A stretch of DNA of 64,000 nt from an uncultured Clostridia bacterium (GCA_934631025.1 CAKTXR010000004.1:46671-110670), one strand, 5' to 3'. Shown: positions 33,807 through 42,441, counted from the stretch's first letter. Notes: generated by a model not told the origin, from the letters alone. Numbers and translations are program-made.

Positions 33807-35867
33807 ATGAAACGTGTAAAGAAGCTGCTGGCGCTCGTGCTGGCACTGGCGCTGTGCCTGGGCGCGTTCGTCCTGCCCACGGCGCAGGCCGAGAGCGGCG
33901 TGAAGGCCAAGTTCGGCGCGTTTGCCGCCAAGACGAGCGACAAGTTGTTCATGGCGCTGCCGGTCAACAGCGCGTGGTCGCTGTATTCCATGCCCATTGC
34001 GGGCGGCATGCTGACGCTCATCGATACCGCGTCGCATATCGACGACGTGATCGCCGACGCGAACGGCAATATCTACTATCTGCGCAATAACGGCTCGGTC
34101 TATCAGGCCATGATGCGCACCACCGACGGCAGCCGCGTCGTCGCGGCGCAGTTTGCCGAGGGCGAAATCGCCCACACGCTGAGCCTGTACGCCGGTCAGC
34201 TCTACTGCCTGGTGAACGGCCGCCTGAACGCGATTAATCTCACCGCGAACACCGTCGCGCCGGTTTCCGACATTGAGATGACCTCCTACGTCATCGCCGA
34301 CGGCATCGTCTACTATGAGTCCGCGACCGATCAGGCCGAATATCAGGTAGACTCCCGCCTGCAGGAGGGCAGCAAGGTTCAGGGTTCGAGCGGACGGCTG
34401 TACAGCATGATGCTCGACGGCAGCAGCAACATGATGCTCTTCGATCAGGGCGCGAGCGTGCTGGCCGCCTATAACGAGTACGTCTACTTCCACAACCTCA
34501 ACGACAGCTACATCGTCTCCTCCGACACGCAGGAGTGGCTGGACGGCTGCCTGTACCGCGTCAACGTGCAGACCAACCAGTACATCAAGGTGCTCAGCCA
34601 GTACGACTGGAACTATCGCCCGACCGATTACGGCCTGGTGGTGTACCGCGAAAAGTCGCTGGTGCTCTCCGATCTGAGCGGCGAAAATCCGCTGGTCATC
34701 TATGAGCCCGATCTGTACAACTACATGGCGATTCTGGACGACTGCGTGATCATCTACGAGTACAACCTCAAGAAGCTGACCAGCGTTTCTCTGGTCGATC
34801 AGCAGGCCACCACGCTCTACAGCGGCGACTTTGTGAGCGACGGCACCGCCGGCGAGCTGAACAACGTCACCGGCGGCGATACCGCGGCCACCGCCCTTCC
34901 CACCGACACGCTGGCCACCCCCGCGCCCGACGCGGCCGCGGCCACCGGCACGACCACCGGAAATACGACGGCCACGGCGCAGCCCACCGCGACGGCCAAG
35001 CCCGGCTACACGGCTTCCGGCGCGATGACCATCGGCGCGACGGGCGAAGCGGTTCGCTCGATGCAGAAGCGTCTGGTTGAGCTGGGCTATCTCAAGAGCG
35101 CGGACGGCGTGTTCGGCGAAAAGACCGCCGCGGCCGTGAAGCGCTTCCAGAAGGCGGCCGGCCTGACCGCCGACGGCATCGTGGGCAATGCGACGCTGAA
35201 GGCGATGAACAAGTCCGACGCGCCCTACGCCCCCGCCACCGGCACTGACGACACCTACATCTTCGCCAATTCCAGCACGACCAAGCTGACCCGCGAGGAC
35301 ATTCTCTCTGTGGACAAGAGCCTGTGGCCCTATGCCCGCAACGAGATCTATGCGCGCCACGGCTATGTGTTTGAGAAGAAGAAGTTCGCCGAGTACTTCG
35401 CCAGCAAGAGCTGGTATCGCGCAGGCGGCTTCTCCACGAAGGATCTGAACTCGGTCGAATGGTACAACATGGAACTGATCGCCGACATGGAGAAGGAGTT
35501 TGCCTCCTCGTCCACGCCCTCGACCACGGCGAAGCCCTCGACGACCGCCAAGCCCAGCACCGGCGGCACGACATTCGACAAGCTGCCCAGCGCGGTCAAG
35601 GCGATCGGCAGCGATCAGTACATCTTCCCGAATTCCAGCACGACCAAGCTGACCAAGGCGGAGATCCGCGCGATCGACAAGGCGCTCCTGCCCTATGCGC
35701 GCAACGAAATCTATGCCCGCCACGGCTATTCCTTCACCAAGTCCAACTTCAAGGCGTATTTCGCCGACAAGAGCTGGTACAGCGCCGGCGGCTTCAGCAC
35801 GAAGGATCTGAACGACGTCGAATGGTACAACATGGAGCTGATCGCCTGGGTCGAGAAAAACGGCTGA
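33807..35867 (+). CDS. Secreted propeller / peptidoglycan-binding / double YARHG protein
   Basis: The product (686 residues) has a signal peptide cleaved after PTAQA, a beta-propeller-like DUF5050-type region (about residues 30-345), an Ala/Thr/Pro linker (about 350-405), a peptidoglycan-binding type 1 domain (about 408-470, GATGEAVRSMQKRLVELGYL) and two YARHG domains (about 484-575 and 605-686, each with YARNEIYARHG) joined by a TAKPST linker. It should sit outside the membrane bound to the wall. GGAGGG 6 bases upstream selects this ATG. YARHG domains have no known activity. Own promoter and terminator. Confidence 0.85.
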   Translation: MKRVKKLLALVLALALCLGAFVLPTAQAESGVKAKFGAFAAKTSDKLFMALPVNSAWSLYSMPIAGGMLTLIDTASHIDDVIADANGNIYYLRNNGSVYQAMMRTTDGSRVVAAQFAEGEIAHTLSLYAGQLYCLVNGRLNAINLTANTVAPVSDIEMTSYVIADGIVYYESATDQAEYQVDSRLQEGSKVQGSSGRLYSMMLDGSSNMMLFDQGASVLAAYNEYVYFHNLNDSYIVSSDTQEWLDGCLYRVNVQTNQYIKVLSQYDWNYRPTDYGLVVYREKSLVLSDLSGENPLVIYEPDLYNYMAILDDCVIIYEYNLKKLTSVSLVDQQATTLYSGDFVSDGTAGELNNVTGGDTAATALPTDTLATPAPDAAAATGTTTGNTTATAQPTATAKPGYTASGAMTIGATGEAVRSMQKRLVELGYLKSADGVFGEKTAAAVKRFQKAAGLTADGIVGNATLKAMNKSDAPYAPATGTDDTYIFANSSTTKLTREDILSVDKSLWPYARNEIYARHGYVFEKKKFAEYFASKSWYRAGGFSTKDLNSVEWYNMELIADMEKEFASSSTPSTTAKPSTTAKPSTGGTTFDKLPSAVKAIGSDQYIFPNSSTTKLTKAEIRAIDKALLPYARNEIYARHGYSFTKSNFKAYFADKSWYSAGGFSTKDLNDVEWYNMELIAWVEKNG

Positions 35868-35882
35868 TAAGCGATAAGATGA

Positions 35883-35916
35883 GCGGAGAGATCAAATGCG
35901 GTCTCTCCGCTTTTTT
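35883..35916 (+). terminator. Intrinsic terminator
   Basis: GCGGAGAGA (35883-35891) pairs with TCTCTCCGC (35902-35910), followed by a T6 run. Confidence 0.92.
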
Positions 35917-35942
35917 ATGTTCTTTTCAGGGCGCGCGACGGC

Positions 35943-35971
35943 TTGCATCGCGGGGAAAGCTGCGGTATAAT
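35943..35971 (+). promoter_or_regulatory. Promoter of glpP-like gene
   Basis: TTGCAT (35943-35948) and TATAAT (35966-35971) are 17 bases apart, 41 bases before the ATG. Confidence 0.75.
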
Positions 35972-36012
35972 GAAGGACAGATGCTGCGCAGAAGCGCCGA
36001 TACGGAGGAAGC

Positions 36013-36582
36013 ATGATAAAGAGTGAATTTGTTCTTGCGCTCGAGCGGCGGCCGGTCATCGCGGCGGTGCGCGGCGCGCAGGATGTGCGCAGGGCGGCCG
36101 ACAGCCCCGCGGCGGCGGTGTTTCTGCTGGGCGGCTCGATCCTGACGCTCGAGGAAATGACGCGCGCGCTGCACGGCGCGGGCAAGAGCGTGTTCGTCCA
36201 TCTCGATCTGTGCGAGGGGCTGGGCAAGGACGCAGCGGCGGTCGAATGGTGCGCGCGCTTTGTGCAGCCCGACGGCTTTATCTCCACGCGTTCGCAGCCG
36301 CTCCGTCGCGCGGGCGAGCTGGGGCTGATGACCATACAGCGCATTTTTCTGGTCGATTCCGGCTCGCTGACCGGCGGAATGCGCCATCTCTCGGCCAATC
36401 CGCCCGATTTCATAGAGGTCATGCCCGGTCTGGTGCCCAAGGCGATCGTCCGACTGAAGGAGGAGCTGCGCCTGCCGGTCATCGCGGGCGGCATGATCAC
36501 CGAGCGCCGCGAAGTAGAGGAAGCGATCCGCGCGGGGGCGCTGGCCGTGTCCACGAGTGCGCCCGAGCTGTGGCGGCTGTGA
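36013..36582 (+). CDS. glpP: Glycerol-3-phosphate responsive antiterminator, GlpP-like
   Basis: The 189-residue product is a small TIM-barrel protein with the GlpP landmarks: RPVIAAVR, VFLLGGSILTL, KSVFVHLDLCEGLGKD, GFISTRSQPLRRA, EVMPGLVPKAI and PVIAGGMI. GlpP binds glycerol-3-phosphate and acts on leader RNA of glycerol genes. GGAGG is 6 bases before the ATG. No glycerol uptake or kinase gene lies within the window, so its target is elsewhere or has changed. It precedes an M14 peptidase gene by 62 bases, with a GGCCGC/GCGGCC hairpin in between. Confidence 0.88.
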   Translation: MIKSEFVLALERRPVIAAVRGAQDVRRAADSPAAAVFLLGGSILTLEEMTRALHGAGKSVFVHLDLCEGLGKDAAAVEWCARFVQPDGFISTRSQPLRRAGELGLMTIQRIFLVDSGSLTGGMRHLSANPPDFIEVMPGLVPKAIVRLKEELRLPVIAGGMITERREVEEAIRAGALAVSTSAPELWRL

Positions 36583-36644
36583 TCAATTGATGTGACGGCC
36601 GCGTCTTTTAAAGTGGCGCGGCGATGCGGCCTGTGAAGGGATGA

Positions 36645-37727
36645 GTGAAGAACATGACGATTGATCGAGACTACACCGGCGGCAATATCCACGTCCTCGG
36701 CATTGAGGGCGACACGGTGCGCGTGGAAAACGAGCTGCGCGACACGCAGGGCGACTGGTTCTACTGGGCGTTCCGCGTGCGCGGCGCGGCGGGACGGACG
36801 CTGACGTTCGACTTTGGCGACAAGGCGTGGGTCGGGCCGTGGGGCGCGGCGGTGAGCCATGACGGCCTGAGCTGGACGTGGGGCGGCGCGGTTTCTGCCG
36901 ACGGAAAGCGCTTCAGCTATGCCTTTGCGCCCGATGAGGACGAAGTCTATTTTTGTCATGATCTGCACTATGCGCCCGCGCGGTTTGAGCGCGCTGCGGC
37001 TGAACTGAAGCTGACTGTCAAAGAGCTGACCGTCTCGCGCGGCGGCTGTTCTGTGCCGTATGTCACGCTGGGCGAGGGGGAACGGCGCATACTGCTCACG
37101 GCGCGCCATCACGCCTGCGAGTCGACCGGCGATTACGTCATGGAGGGCTTTCTTCGCGAATTTGCCGCCGAGCCGCTGGACGGTTTTTCGGTGATCGCCG
37201 TGCCGTTTGTCGACTATGACGGCGTGATTCACGGCGATCAGGGCAAGAACCGTACGCCGCACGATCACAACCGCGACTATATCGACGCGCCGATCTATCC
37301 CGAGGTGCGCGCGATCAAGGCGCTGGCCGACGAGGGCGTGTATTACGCGTTTGATCTGCATTCTCCGTGGCATCGCTACGATATGAACGACTTCATCCAT
37401 ATCGTGCGCAAGAACCGCGAAAAGCAGGCGCTTCAGGACAGCTTCAGCGCGCTTTTCGAGCGGGAGACGGCTGCCGATCCGAAGGCGCTGCGCTATGAGG
37501 GGACGCACGACGTACACATCAATACGCTCTGGAATCAGGAGGGCGTGATGAAATCCTCCTGCGGCGCGTTCTACGCCTTCGAGCCGCGCACGCGTCTGGC
37601 CGTGACGGTGGAAAGTCCGTATTACGGTCTGGCGGGGAACGCCGCGACAGAGGAGACGCTTCTCGAGGAAGGGCGCTGTTTGTATCGCGCGCTGAAGGCG
37701 TTCCATCGGGAGCACGGCGAAGCATAA
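36645..37727 (+). CDS. M14 family zinc carboxypeptidase-like protein
   Basis: The 360-residue product has an N-terminal beta-sandwich (about residues 1-125, resembling the M14 N-terminal domain) and a metallopeptidase domain with ARHHACESTGDYVMEGFL (HxxE zinc motif), VDYDGVIHGDQGKNR (substrate Arg region), FDLHSPWHRYD (His ligand) and VTVESPYYG (catalytic Glu). It probably removes C-terminal residues from peptides in the cytoplasm, as no signal peptide is seen. GTG at 36645 follows GAAGGG by 4 bases; ATG at 36654 is an alternative. Substrate unknown. Confidence 0.8.
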   Translation: MKNMTIDRDYTGGNIHVLGIEGDTVRVENELRDTQGDWFYWAFRVRGAAGRTLTFDFGDKAWVGPWGAAVSHDGLSWTWGGAVSADGKRFSYAFAPDEDEVYFCHDLHYAPARFERAAAELKLTVKELTVSRGGCSVPYVTLGEGERRILLTARHHACESTGDYVMEGFLREFAAEPLDGFSVIAVPFVDYDGVIHGDQGKNRTPHDHNRDYIDAPIYPEVRAIKALADEGVYYAFDLHSPWHRYDMNDFIHIVRKNREKQALQDSFSALFERETAADPKALRYEGTHDVHINTLWNQEGVMKSSCGAFYAFEPRTRLAVTVESPYYGLAGNAATEETLLEEGRCLYRALKAFHREHGEA

Positions 37728-37734
37728 CAAAAAA

Positions 37735-37767
37735 GCCCGCGCGGCCATGTCGGCTGGCGCGGGCTTT
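37735..37767 (+). terminator. Intrinsic terminator
   Basis: GCCCGCGC (37735-37742) pairs with GCGCGGGC (37757-37764), followed by TTT; a run of A on the other side gives T6 for minus-strand transcripts too. Confidence 0.75.
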
Positions 37768-37973
37768 GGCGTATTTTTTAGTGAATCGTCGGCAGGCAAT
37801 CTCGAAGCGCCCTGACGGCCTTTTTCTGTTTCAGCGCGGCCAAGGCCTTGAAACAAGGCTCCGGTTTTTCGGAACGCCGAACGCAATTTGAGCGCCGCGC
37901 CGTTTGGGCTTAAAACCCGTGAGCGATTCCGCAATCCGTGGAAACCGGCATGGCTCGTCGAGCCGCTTTCCCG

Positions 37974-38891
37974 TCAGGCGCGCGGCGCGTCCTGCGTGTG
38001 TTCAGCGCGATATTGCCGCGGCGAGCAGCCGACCGCGCGGCGAAAGACCGTGGAAAAGTAATTGCTGTCCGTAAAGCCGACGGCGTAGGTGATCTCCTGA
38101 ACGCTCATCTGCGTGGTGACGAGGAAGGTCTGCGCCAGACGGATGCGCAGCGCGTTGACATACTGGCGAAAATTCTGATGCGCATAGCGGCGGAACAGCC
38201 GGCTCAGATAGGACACGCTGCAATTAAACTGCGCGGCGAGCGTATTCAGCGTAACCGGCGCGGCGTAATAGCGCGCCAGATAGTGCGTCACGCGGGCGAA
38301 CAGCAGCGCCGAGCCGGTCGATTCGCCGCTGGCCTCCTCAAGGCGCGCGGTCTTGTGGATGAGCAGCGTGAACATATGGGCGAGCGGCCGGATGAGCGGC
38401 GACAGCTCGGCCTTATTCGGCAGCGTGTGATTGAGCCGCTCGTCGAAGAGCCGCACAAGCTCATCGCGGTTTAAGTGAAAGCGCCGCGACACCGCGTCGA
38501 TGCGCTCCATGGCCCGCGCGCGCTCCGCGCCGTAGCCGCTCACGCAGATGAAGCCCACGGCCCTGCCGTTATCGTCGCGCACGGGATAGATCCACTCGGT
38601 CATGCCGGCCCAGCACATGCCGCAGTATTCGCCCGCCTGCGCCTTGGCCAGCACCTTGTCCTGCCGCTCGATGCAGTGCGCCCACAGCGCCGTTTCGGTT
38701 TTCAGATAGACGCAGAAGGGGTTTTTGTGGATGTTGCAGGCCAGCAGCCGGTCGGCGCAGGTGTGCAGCACATGATCGAGCCAGTGGACGGTCACGTCCA
38801 GCTGACGATCGCGCCGCAGCATATCCATATAGGCGAATATGTCCGTTAGCAGCTCGTCGATCGCGCGGCCGTCTCTTTCGCTGTCGGTCAC
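37974..38891 (-). CDS. AraC-family regulator with PocR sensory domain
   Basis: The product (305 residues) has an N-terminal PocR ligand-binding domain (about residues 10-165) with clustered Cys (CADRLLACNIHKNPFC, YCGMCWAG) and a C-terminal double helix-turn-helix (about 205-300) ending GFTDSNYFSTVFRRAVGCSPRQYR. PocR domains sense hydrocarbon derivatives such as propanediol and other small ligands. An upstream ATG (38906) lies within the ribosome site GGAGGG, so I take GTG at 38891, 7 bases after it. It is divergent from an FAD oxidoreductase gene and probably controls it. Confidence 0.88.
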   Translation of the reverse strand: MTDSERDGRAIDELLTDIFAYMDMLRRDRQLDVTVHWLDHVLHTCADRLLACNIHKNPFCVYLKTETALWAHCIERQDKVLAKAQAGEYCGMCWAGMTEWIYPVRDDNGRAVGFICVSGYGAERARAMERIDAVSRRFHLNRDELVRLFDERLNHTLPNKAELSPLIRPLAHMFTLLIHKTARLEEASGESTGSALLFARVTHYLARYYAAPVTLNTLAAQFNCSVSYLSRLFRRYAHQNFRQYVNALRIRLAQTFLVTTQMSVQEITYAVGFTDSNYFSTVFRRAVGCSPRQYRAEHTQDAPRA

Positions 38892-38925
38892 AACCCATCC
38901 CTCCATTCTGGCGCACTTCAGACAG

Positions 38926-38954
38926 AGTATAGCAAAAAGTGCGCACTATTGCAA
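38926..38954 (-). promoter_or_regulatory. Promoter of the PocR-AraC gene with spacer palindrome
   Basis: On the minus strand TTGCAA (38949-38954) and TATACT (38926-38931) are 17 bases apart. The spacer holds the perfect palindrome AGTGCGCACT (38938-38947). GCGCACT recurs at 38911-38917, 30 bases away, so autoregulation by direct or inverted half-sites is plausible. Confidence 0.7.
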
Positions 38955-39056
38955 GAAAACAGCGGAAAAAGAGCAAATTTTCAAAGGAAAGCGCGCGGCT
39001 GGCATGGTATGATATGATTAGACCATGACAACGCGTATCGGAGAGGATGATGAAAA

Positions 39057-40349
39057 ATGATTTACTATGAGGAACCCGCCCGAAAGATTCCGGTGATCGA
39101 TACGGTGGACGTGCTGGTGGCCGGCTCCGGCCCGGCGGGCTTTTCGGCGGCGGTCTGCGCGGCGCGTCAGGGAGCGCGCGTGATGCTGGTCGAGGCGCTG
39201 GGCGCGGTGGGCGGCATCGCCACGTCGGGCATGATGAGCCACTTTACCGGTTCGGTTAAGAGCGAATTTTATGAGGAGCTGCTTAATCGCATGATGGAAA
39301 AGCGGCGCTTCCCGGATGAAAAAGCGCCCCGCGTGACCATCGATCCGGAGCAGCTCAAGCAGATCGAGCTGGATATGCTGAAGGAAGCGGGCGTGCGGCT
39401 GCGGCTTTATACGTTCGTCAGCGGCGCGATCGTCGAAAACGGCGCGATGCGCGGCGTGATTCTGGAGAGCAAATCGGGCCGCGAGGCCGTCATGGCGAAG
39501 ATCGTGATCGATGCGACCGGCGACGGCGACGTGGCGGCGCGCGCGGGCGTGCCCTTCTCGCTGGGGCGCGAGGAGGATCACCTCATGCAGCCGGTGACGA
39601 TTATGTTCAAGGTGGCGGGCGTGGACACAGACCGCGCCGTGTTCCCCGGCAGCTTTGAGACGACCGTGGAAACGGACAAGGGCGAATTGCAGGCGCTGGC
39701 GAAGGAGAAGCTGCCCTTTCCGGCAGGCCATGTGCTGCTCTACCGCACGACGCTGCCCGGCGTTGTGACGCTCAACATGACCAACGCCATCGGCATCGAC
39801 GGCACCAGCGCCGACGATCTGACGCGCGGCGAGGTGATCTGCCGCAGCCAGATGGAGGCCATCGTAAACTTCCTGCGCGAATATGCGCCGGGCTATGAAA
39901 ACTGCTATCAGATCGGCTCCGCGTCGCTGCTCGGCGTGCGCGAGACGCGGCATTTCAGGGGCGAATATACGCTCACCCGCGAGGATGTGCTCTCCTGCGC
40001 GCGCTTTGACGACTGGGTGGTGCGCGAGGCGCGCTTCAATTTCGACGTACACAATCTCACCGGCGCGAGTCTTGACAAAACCGGCGCGCAGAAGTATTTC
40101 CCGAAGGACAATCAGTATGAGATTCCGTATCGCTGCCTGATTCCGCAGGGGGTCGACAATCTGCTGCTGGCCGGCCGCTGCATTTCCGGCACGCACATGG
40201 CGCATTCGAACTACCGCGTCATGCCGATGTGCGTGGCCATGGGCGAGGCAGCGGGTTATGCGGCGGCGCTGGCCGTGCGGCAGGGCGTGAGCGTCCGCTC
40301 TGTCGACGCGCACGACATTCAGGCGCTGCTCACGCAGGGAGAGCGGTAA
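39057..40349 (+). CDS. FAD-dependent oxidoreductase
   Basis: The 430-residue product opens with a dinucleotide-binding fold VDVLVAGSGPAGFSAAVCAA and MLVEALGAVGGIATSG, then carries KIVIDATGDGDVAARAGV and the closing NLLLAGRCISGTHMAHSNYR, all typical of the FAD-dependent oxidoreductase family pfam12831. Members are found in glycan-use loci but substrates are mostly unknown. GGAG lies before the ATG. The gene is divergent from the PocR-AraC regulator and ends at a bidirectional terminator. Confidence 0.88.
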   Translation: MIYYEEPARKIPVIDTVDVLVAGSGPAGFSAAVCAARQGARVMLVEALGAVGGIATSGMMSHFTGSVKSEFYEELLNRMMEKRRFPDEKAPRVTIDPEQLKQIELDMLKEAGVRLRLYTFVSGAIVENGAMRGVILESKSGREAVMAKIVIDATGDGDVAARAGVPFSLGREEDHLMQPVTIMFKVAGVDTDRAVFPGSFETTVETDKGELQALAKEKLPFPAGHVLLYRTTLPGVVTLNMTNAIGIDGTSADDLTRGEVICRSQMEAIVNFLREYAPGYENCYQIGSASLLGVRETRHFRGEYTLTREDVLSCARFDDWVVREARFNFDVHNLTGASLDKTGAQKYFPKDNQYEIPYRCLIPQGVDNLLLAGRCISGTHMAHSNYRVMPMCVAMGEAAGYAAALAVRQGVSVRSVDAHDIQALLTQGER

Positions 40350-40402
40350 GCGCGCGGGCGGCTCGAGGGGATCGGGGCGCCGGCCATGCGATGAATATTT
40401 GA

Positions 40403-40447
40403 AAACCCACGATCTTTCGATTGGTCGAAAAATCGTGGGTTTGTTTT
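40403..40447. terminator. Bidirectional intrinsic terminator
   Basis: AAACCCACGAT (40403-40413) pairs with ATCGTGGGTTT (40432-40442), with TTTCGA/TCGAAA pairing inside. T-rich ends serve both the FAD oxidoreductase and the ThuA-like gene. Confidence 0.85.
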
Positions 40448-40481
40448 ATGCGATGGTCAATGGTGGCGTGTGGGCAGGCGC

Positions 40482-41198
40482 TTACAGCCCATATTTTTCC
40501 GGCGTGAGGTGGTGCTGGGCGGCGTACTGCTTGCCCTCAGCCGCCCAGACAAGCCCGCGCTCCATCAGCATGGCTGCTTCGGGCGATTTGTCAAAAACGT
40601 CGTCGTGATGGCCGAGCGAATTGTAGAACACGCGGCCGCAGCCCCAGTATTTCGTCCAGACGACCGGCATATCGACCGGCTTGTTGGCGCAGTGCGGCCC
40701 GACGGCGACCGGAAAGCGCGTCGTGGCCAGCACCTCGATGGCCGGATCGACGTGCAGATAGTACTGCTCGCTGCACACCTCGAAATCCTCGATCCCCTCG
40801 ACGATCGGGCTGGAGCCGCGCCGGACGTTGACCGTGTAGCGCGTGCCGTCGTTGCCGGGATGCGCTACCCACTGGCCGCCGGTCATGAACTGCCAGTCGG
40901 TGTCCTGACGGAACGCGTCGCACAGCCCGCCGTGACAGCCGGCCAGTCCCGTGCCCGCCGCCACCGCGCGGGAGATGTTTTCGACGTATTTGTGATCGAT
41001 TTCGCCCATCGTCCAGCTCATGACGATCAGATCGAGCGCCTTGAGCGATTCCGCGTCGGCGAGCGGCTCCTGCGTGTCGGAAACGGTGACGCTGTAGCCG
41101 TGCTTTTCGAGCATACGGGCGAAGCGCTGCGCGACCGGCGCAGGCTCGTGCCCCTGCCAGCCGCCCTGAATGATGAGGACGTTTTTCATATCGGCCAT
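40482..41198 (-). CDS. ThuA-like domain protein
   Basis: The 238-residue product has a glutamine-amidotransferase-like ThuA fold: NVLIIQGGWQGHEP, DLIVMSWTMGEI, GLAGCHGGLCDAFRQD, and a C-terminal VWTKYWGCGRVFYNSLGHHDDVF. ThuA proteins occur with trehalose and other sugar-oxidation genes; activity is not firmly known. GGAGG precedes the ATG by 7 bases. It converges on the FAD oxidoreductase and is divergent from an AraC gene. Confidence 0.88.
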   Translation of the reverse strand: MADMKNVLIIQGGWQGHEPAPVAQRFARMLEKHGYSVTVSDTQEPLADAESLKALDLIVMSWTMGEIDHKYVENISRAVAAGTGLAGCHGGLCDAFRQDTDWQFMTGGQWVAHPGNDGTRYTVNVRRGSSPIVEGIEDFEVCSEQYYLHVDPAIEVLATTRFPVAVGPHCANKPVDMPVVWTKYWGCGRVFYNSLGHHDDVFDKSPEAAMLMERGLVWAAEGKQYAAQHHLTPEKYGL

Positions 41199-41291
41199 GT
41201 CTGTTCCTCCATAAGGGTATACTCATTAATTCCATTATAGCGCAAAACGGCCGCCGGTGAGGATTGGTTTTCTGCCAAATGTTGATTTGTT

Positions 41292-41320
41292 TTGACATGA
41301 GACGCGTTTAGTGATATGAT
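41292..41320 (+). promoter_or_regulatory. Promoter of the AraC gene with repeat leader
   Basis: TTGACA (41292-41297) and TATGAT (41315-41320) are 17 bases apart. Transcription from here would place the 99-bp repeats in a leader of about 265 bases before the start codon at 41594. Confidence 0.75.
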
Positions 41321-41366
41321 TAAAAAGGGAGAGAGGGGCTGCGCCCGATTTCTCTGCCGGAATAGG

Positions 41367-41593
41367 CGATGGGCGGCATGGAGGGAAGGGCTTTGGCCCT
41401 GACCAGGCCCGAGGACAGCGCCTTGGCGCTCCGCAGGGCGGTACCCAGCGTCCTGCCGAGGCGGACGATGGGCGGCATGGAGGGAAGGGCTTTGGCCCTG
41501 ACTAAGCCCGAGGACAGTGCCTTGGTGCTCTGCAGGGCGGTACCCAGCGTCCTGCCGAGGCGGACGATGGGCGACATGGAGGTGAGCGAAGGC
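41367..41593 (+). repeat. 99-bp tandem repeat, two full copies plus a partial third, in the AraC leader
   Basis: ATG-led units begin at 41369, 41468 and 41567. The two full copies differ at 5 of 99 positions, all transitions. Each carries AGGGC/GCCCT and AGYGC/GYGCT hairpins with small loops and a GGAGGG. The third copy has diverged into GGAGGTGA, which serves as the ribosome site of the AraC gene. An in-frame reading (33 residues per unit) joins the AraC frame but no ribosome site precedes the first ATG, so I treat the block as leader. It fills the 395-base gap together with the promoter. Confidence 0.88.
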
Positions 41594-42397
41594 ATGGCGA
41601 CGTATTATTATGAGGAAAATCTGGACAAGCCGTTCAGGGTTCATCTGCGGGATACGTTTGACTTTCCCACGCACCTTCATCATCAGGTCGAGATCTGCAT
41701 TCAGGTCAAGGGCGAGCAGGAGGTGAGCGTGGACGGCCGCAGCACGACGCTCGAATCGGGCGACGCGGCGCTGATGCTGCCCAACAGCGTGCATTCCTAC
41801 CGGCTCGTCACGCCCGGACGCTGTGTGGTCGCGATATTCGATCCCTCCTACGCCGGCGCGTATATGGATTTATTGCAGCGCTCGTCCTGCGCCGAGCCGT
41901 TCGTCAGGGCGGCGCATTCGGACATACTGCTGGCGCTTTTGCGTCTGGCGCGCGAGGAAAACATCGACGAGATGCTGGCCACGGCCTATATGAGCGTGGC
42001 GGTGGGGCGGCTGCTGCCCGACGTGAAGCTGACCGAGCGCGGCACGGCGGTCGAGACCGACGATTTAAGGCGCGTGCTGGGCTATATCGGCGCGCACATC
42101 GACGAAAAGATCACGCTGGATACGCTCTCGTCCAGCCTGTACATCAACCGCTATTCGATCTCGCGGCTCTTTTCCGAGCACATGGGCTGCGGGCTGAACG
42201 AATATGTCAACACGCTCAGAGCCGATCGCGCGCGCAGCCTGCTCAGAGACACGTCCATGCCGCTGAGCGAGGTGTGCCGGCGCAGCGGCTTTGAGAGCGA
42301 GAGGACGTTTTACCGCGTCTTTCGCGAGCAGTACGGCGCGTCGCCGCGGCAGTATGGCCGCTCGGCCGCCCTTGCGGAGAACGCGGATAAACGATAA
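41594..42397 (+). CDS. AraC-family regulator with cupin domain
   Basis: The product (267 residues) has an N-terminal cupin sugar-sensing domain with FPTHLHHQVEICIQVKGEQE (about residues 25-45) and a C-terminal double helix-turn-helix (about 165-260) ending in GFESERTFYRVFREQYGASPRQY. GGAGGTGA lies 8 bases before the ATG when measured from the end of the purine tract. It precedes an oxidoreductase / CE15-like esterase / isomerase set by 44 bases and is probably their activator. Confidence 0.88.
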   Translation: MATYYYEENLDKPFRVHLRDTFDFPTHLHHQVEICIQVKGEQEVSVDGRSTTLESGDAALMLPNSVHSYRLVTPGRCVVAIFDPSYAGAYMDLLQRSSCAEPFVRAAHSDILLALLRLAREENIDEMLATAYMSVAVGRLLPDVKLTERGTAVETDDLRRVLGYIGAHIDEKITLDTLSSSLYINRYSISRLFSEHMGCGLNEYVNTLRADRARSLLRDTSMPLSEVCRRSGFESERTFYRVFREQYGASPRQYGRSAALAENADKR

Positions 42398-42441
42398 ATT
42401 CACCATTCATAAAGGCAAAACCCTGAAGGAGGACAAAAATC

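Noticed and set aside
41369..41593. N-terminal extension of the AraC protein encoded by the 99-bp repeats
   Set aside because: The frame is open, but the first ATG has no ribosome site, three of five differences between copies change residues, and the cupin domain starts only after the ATG at 41594.
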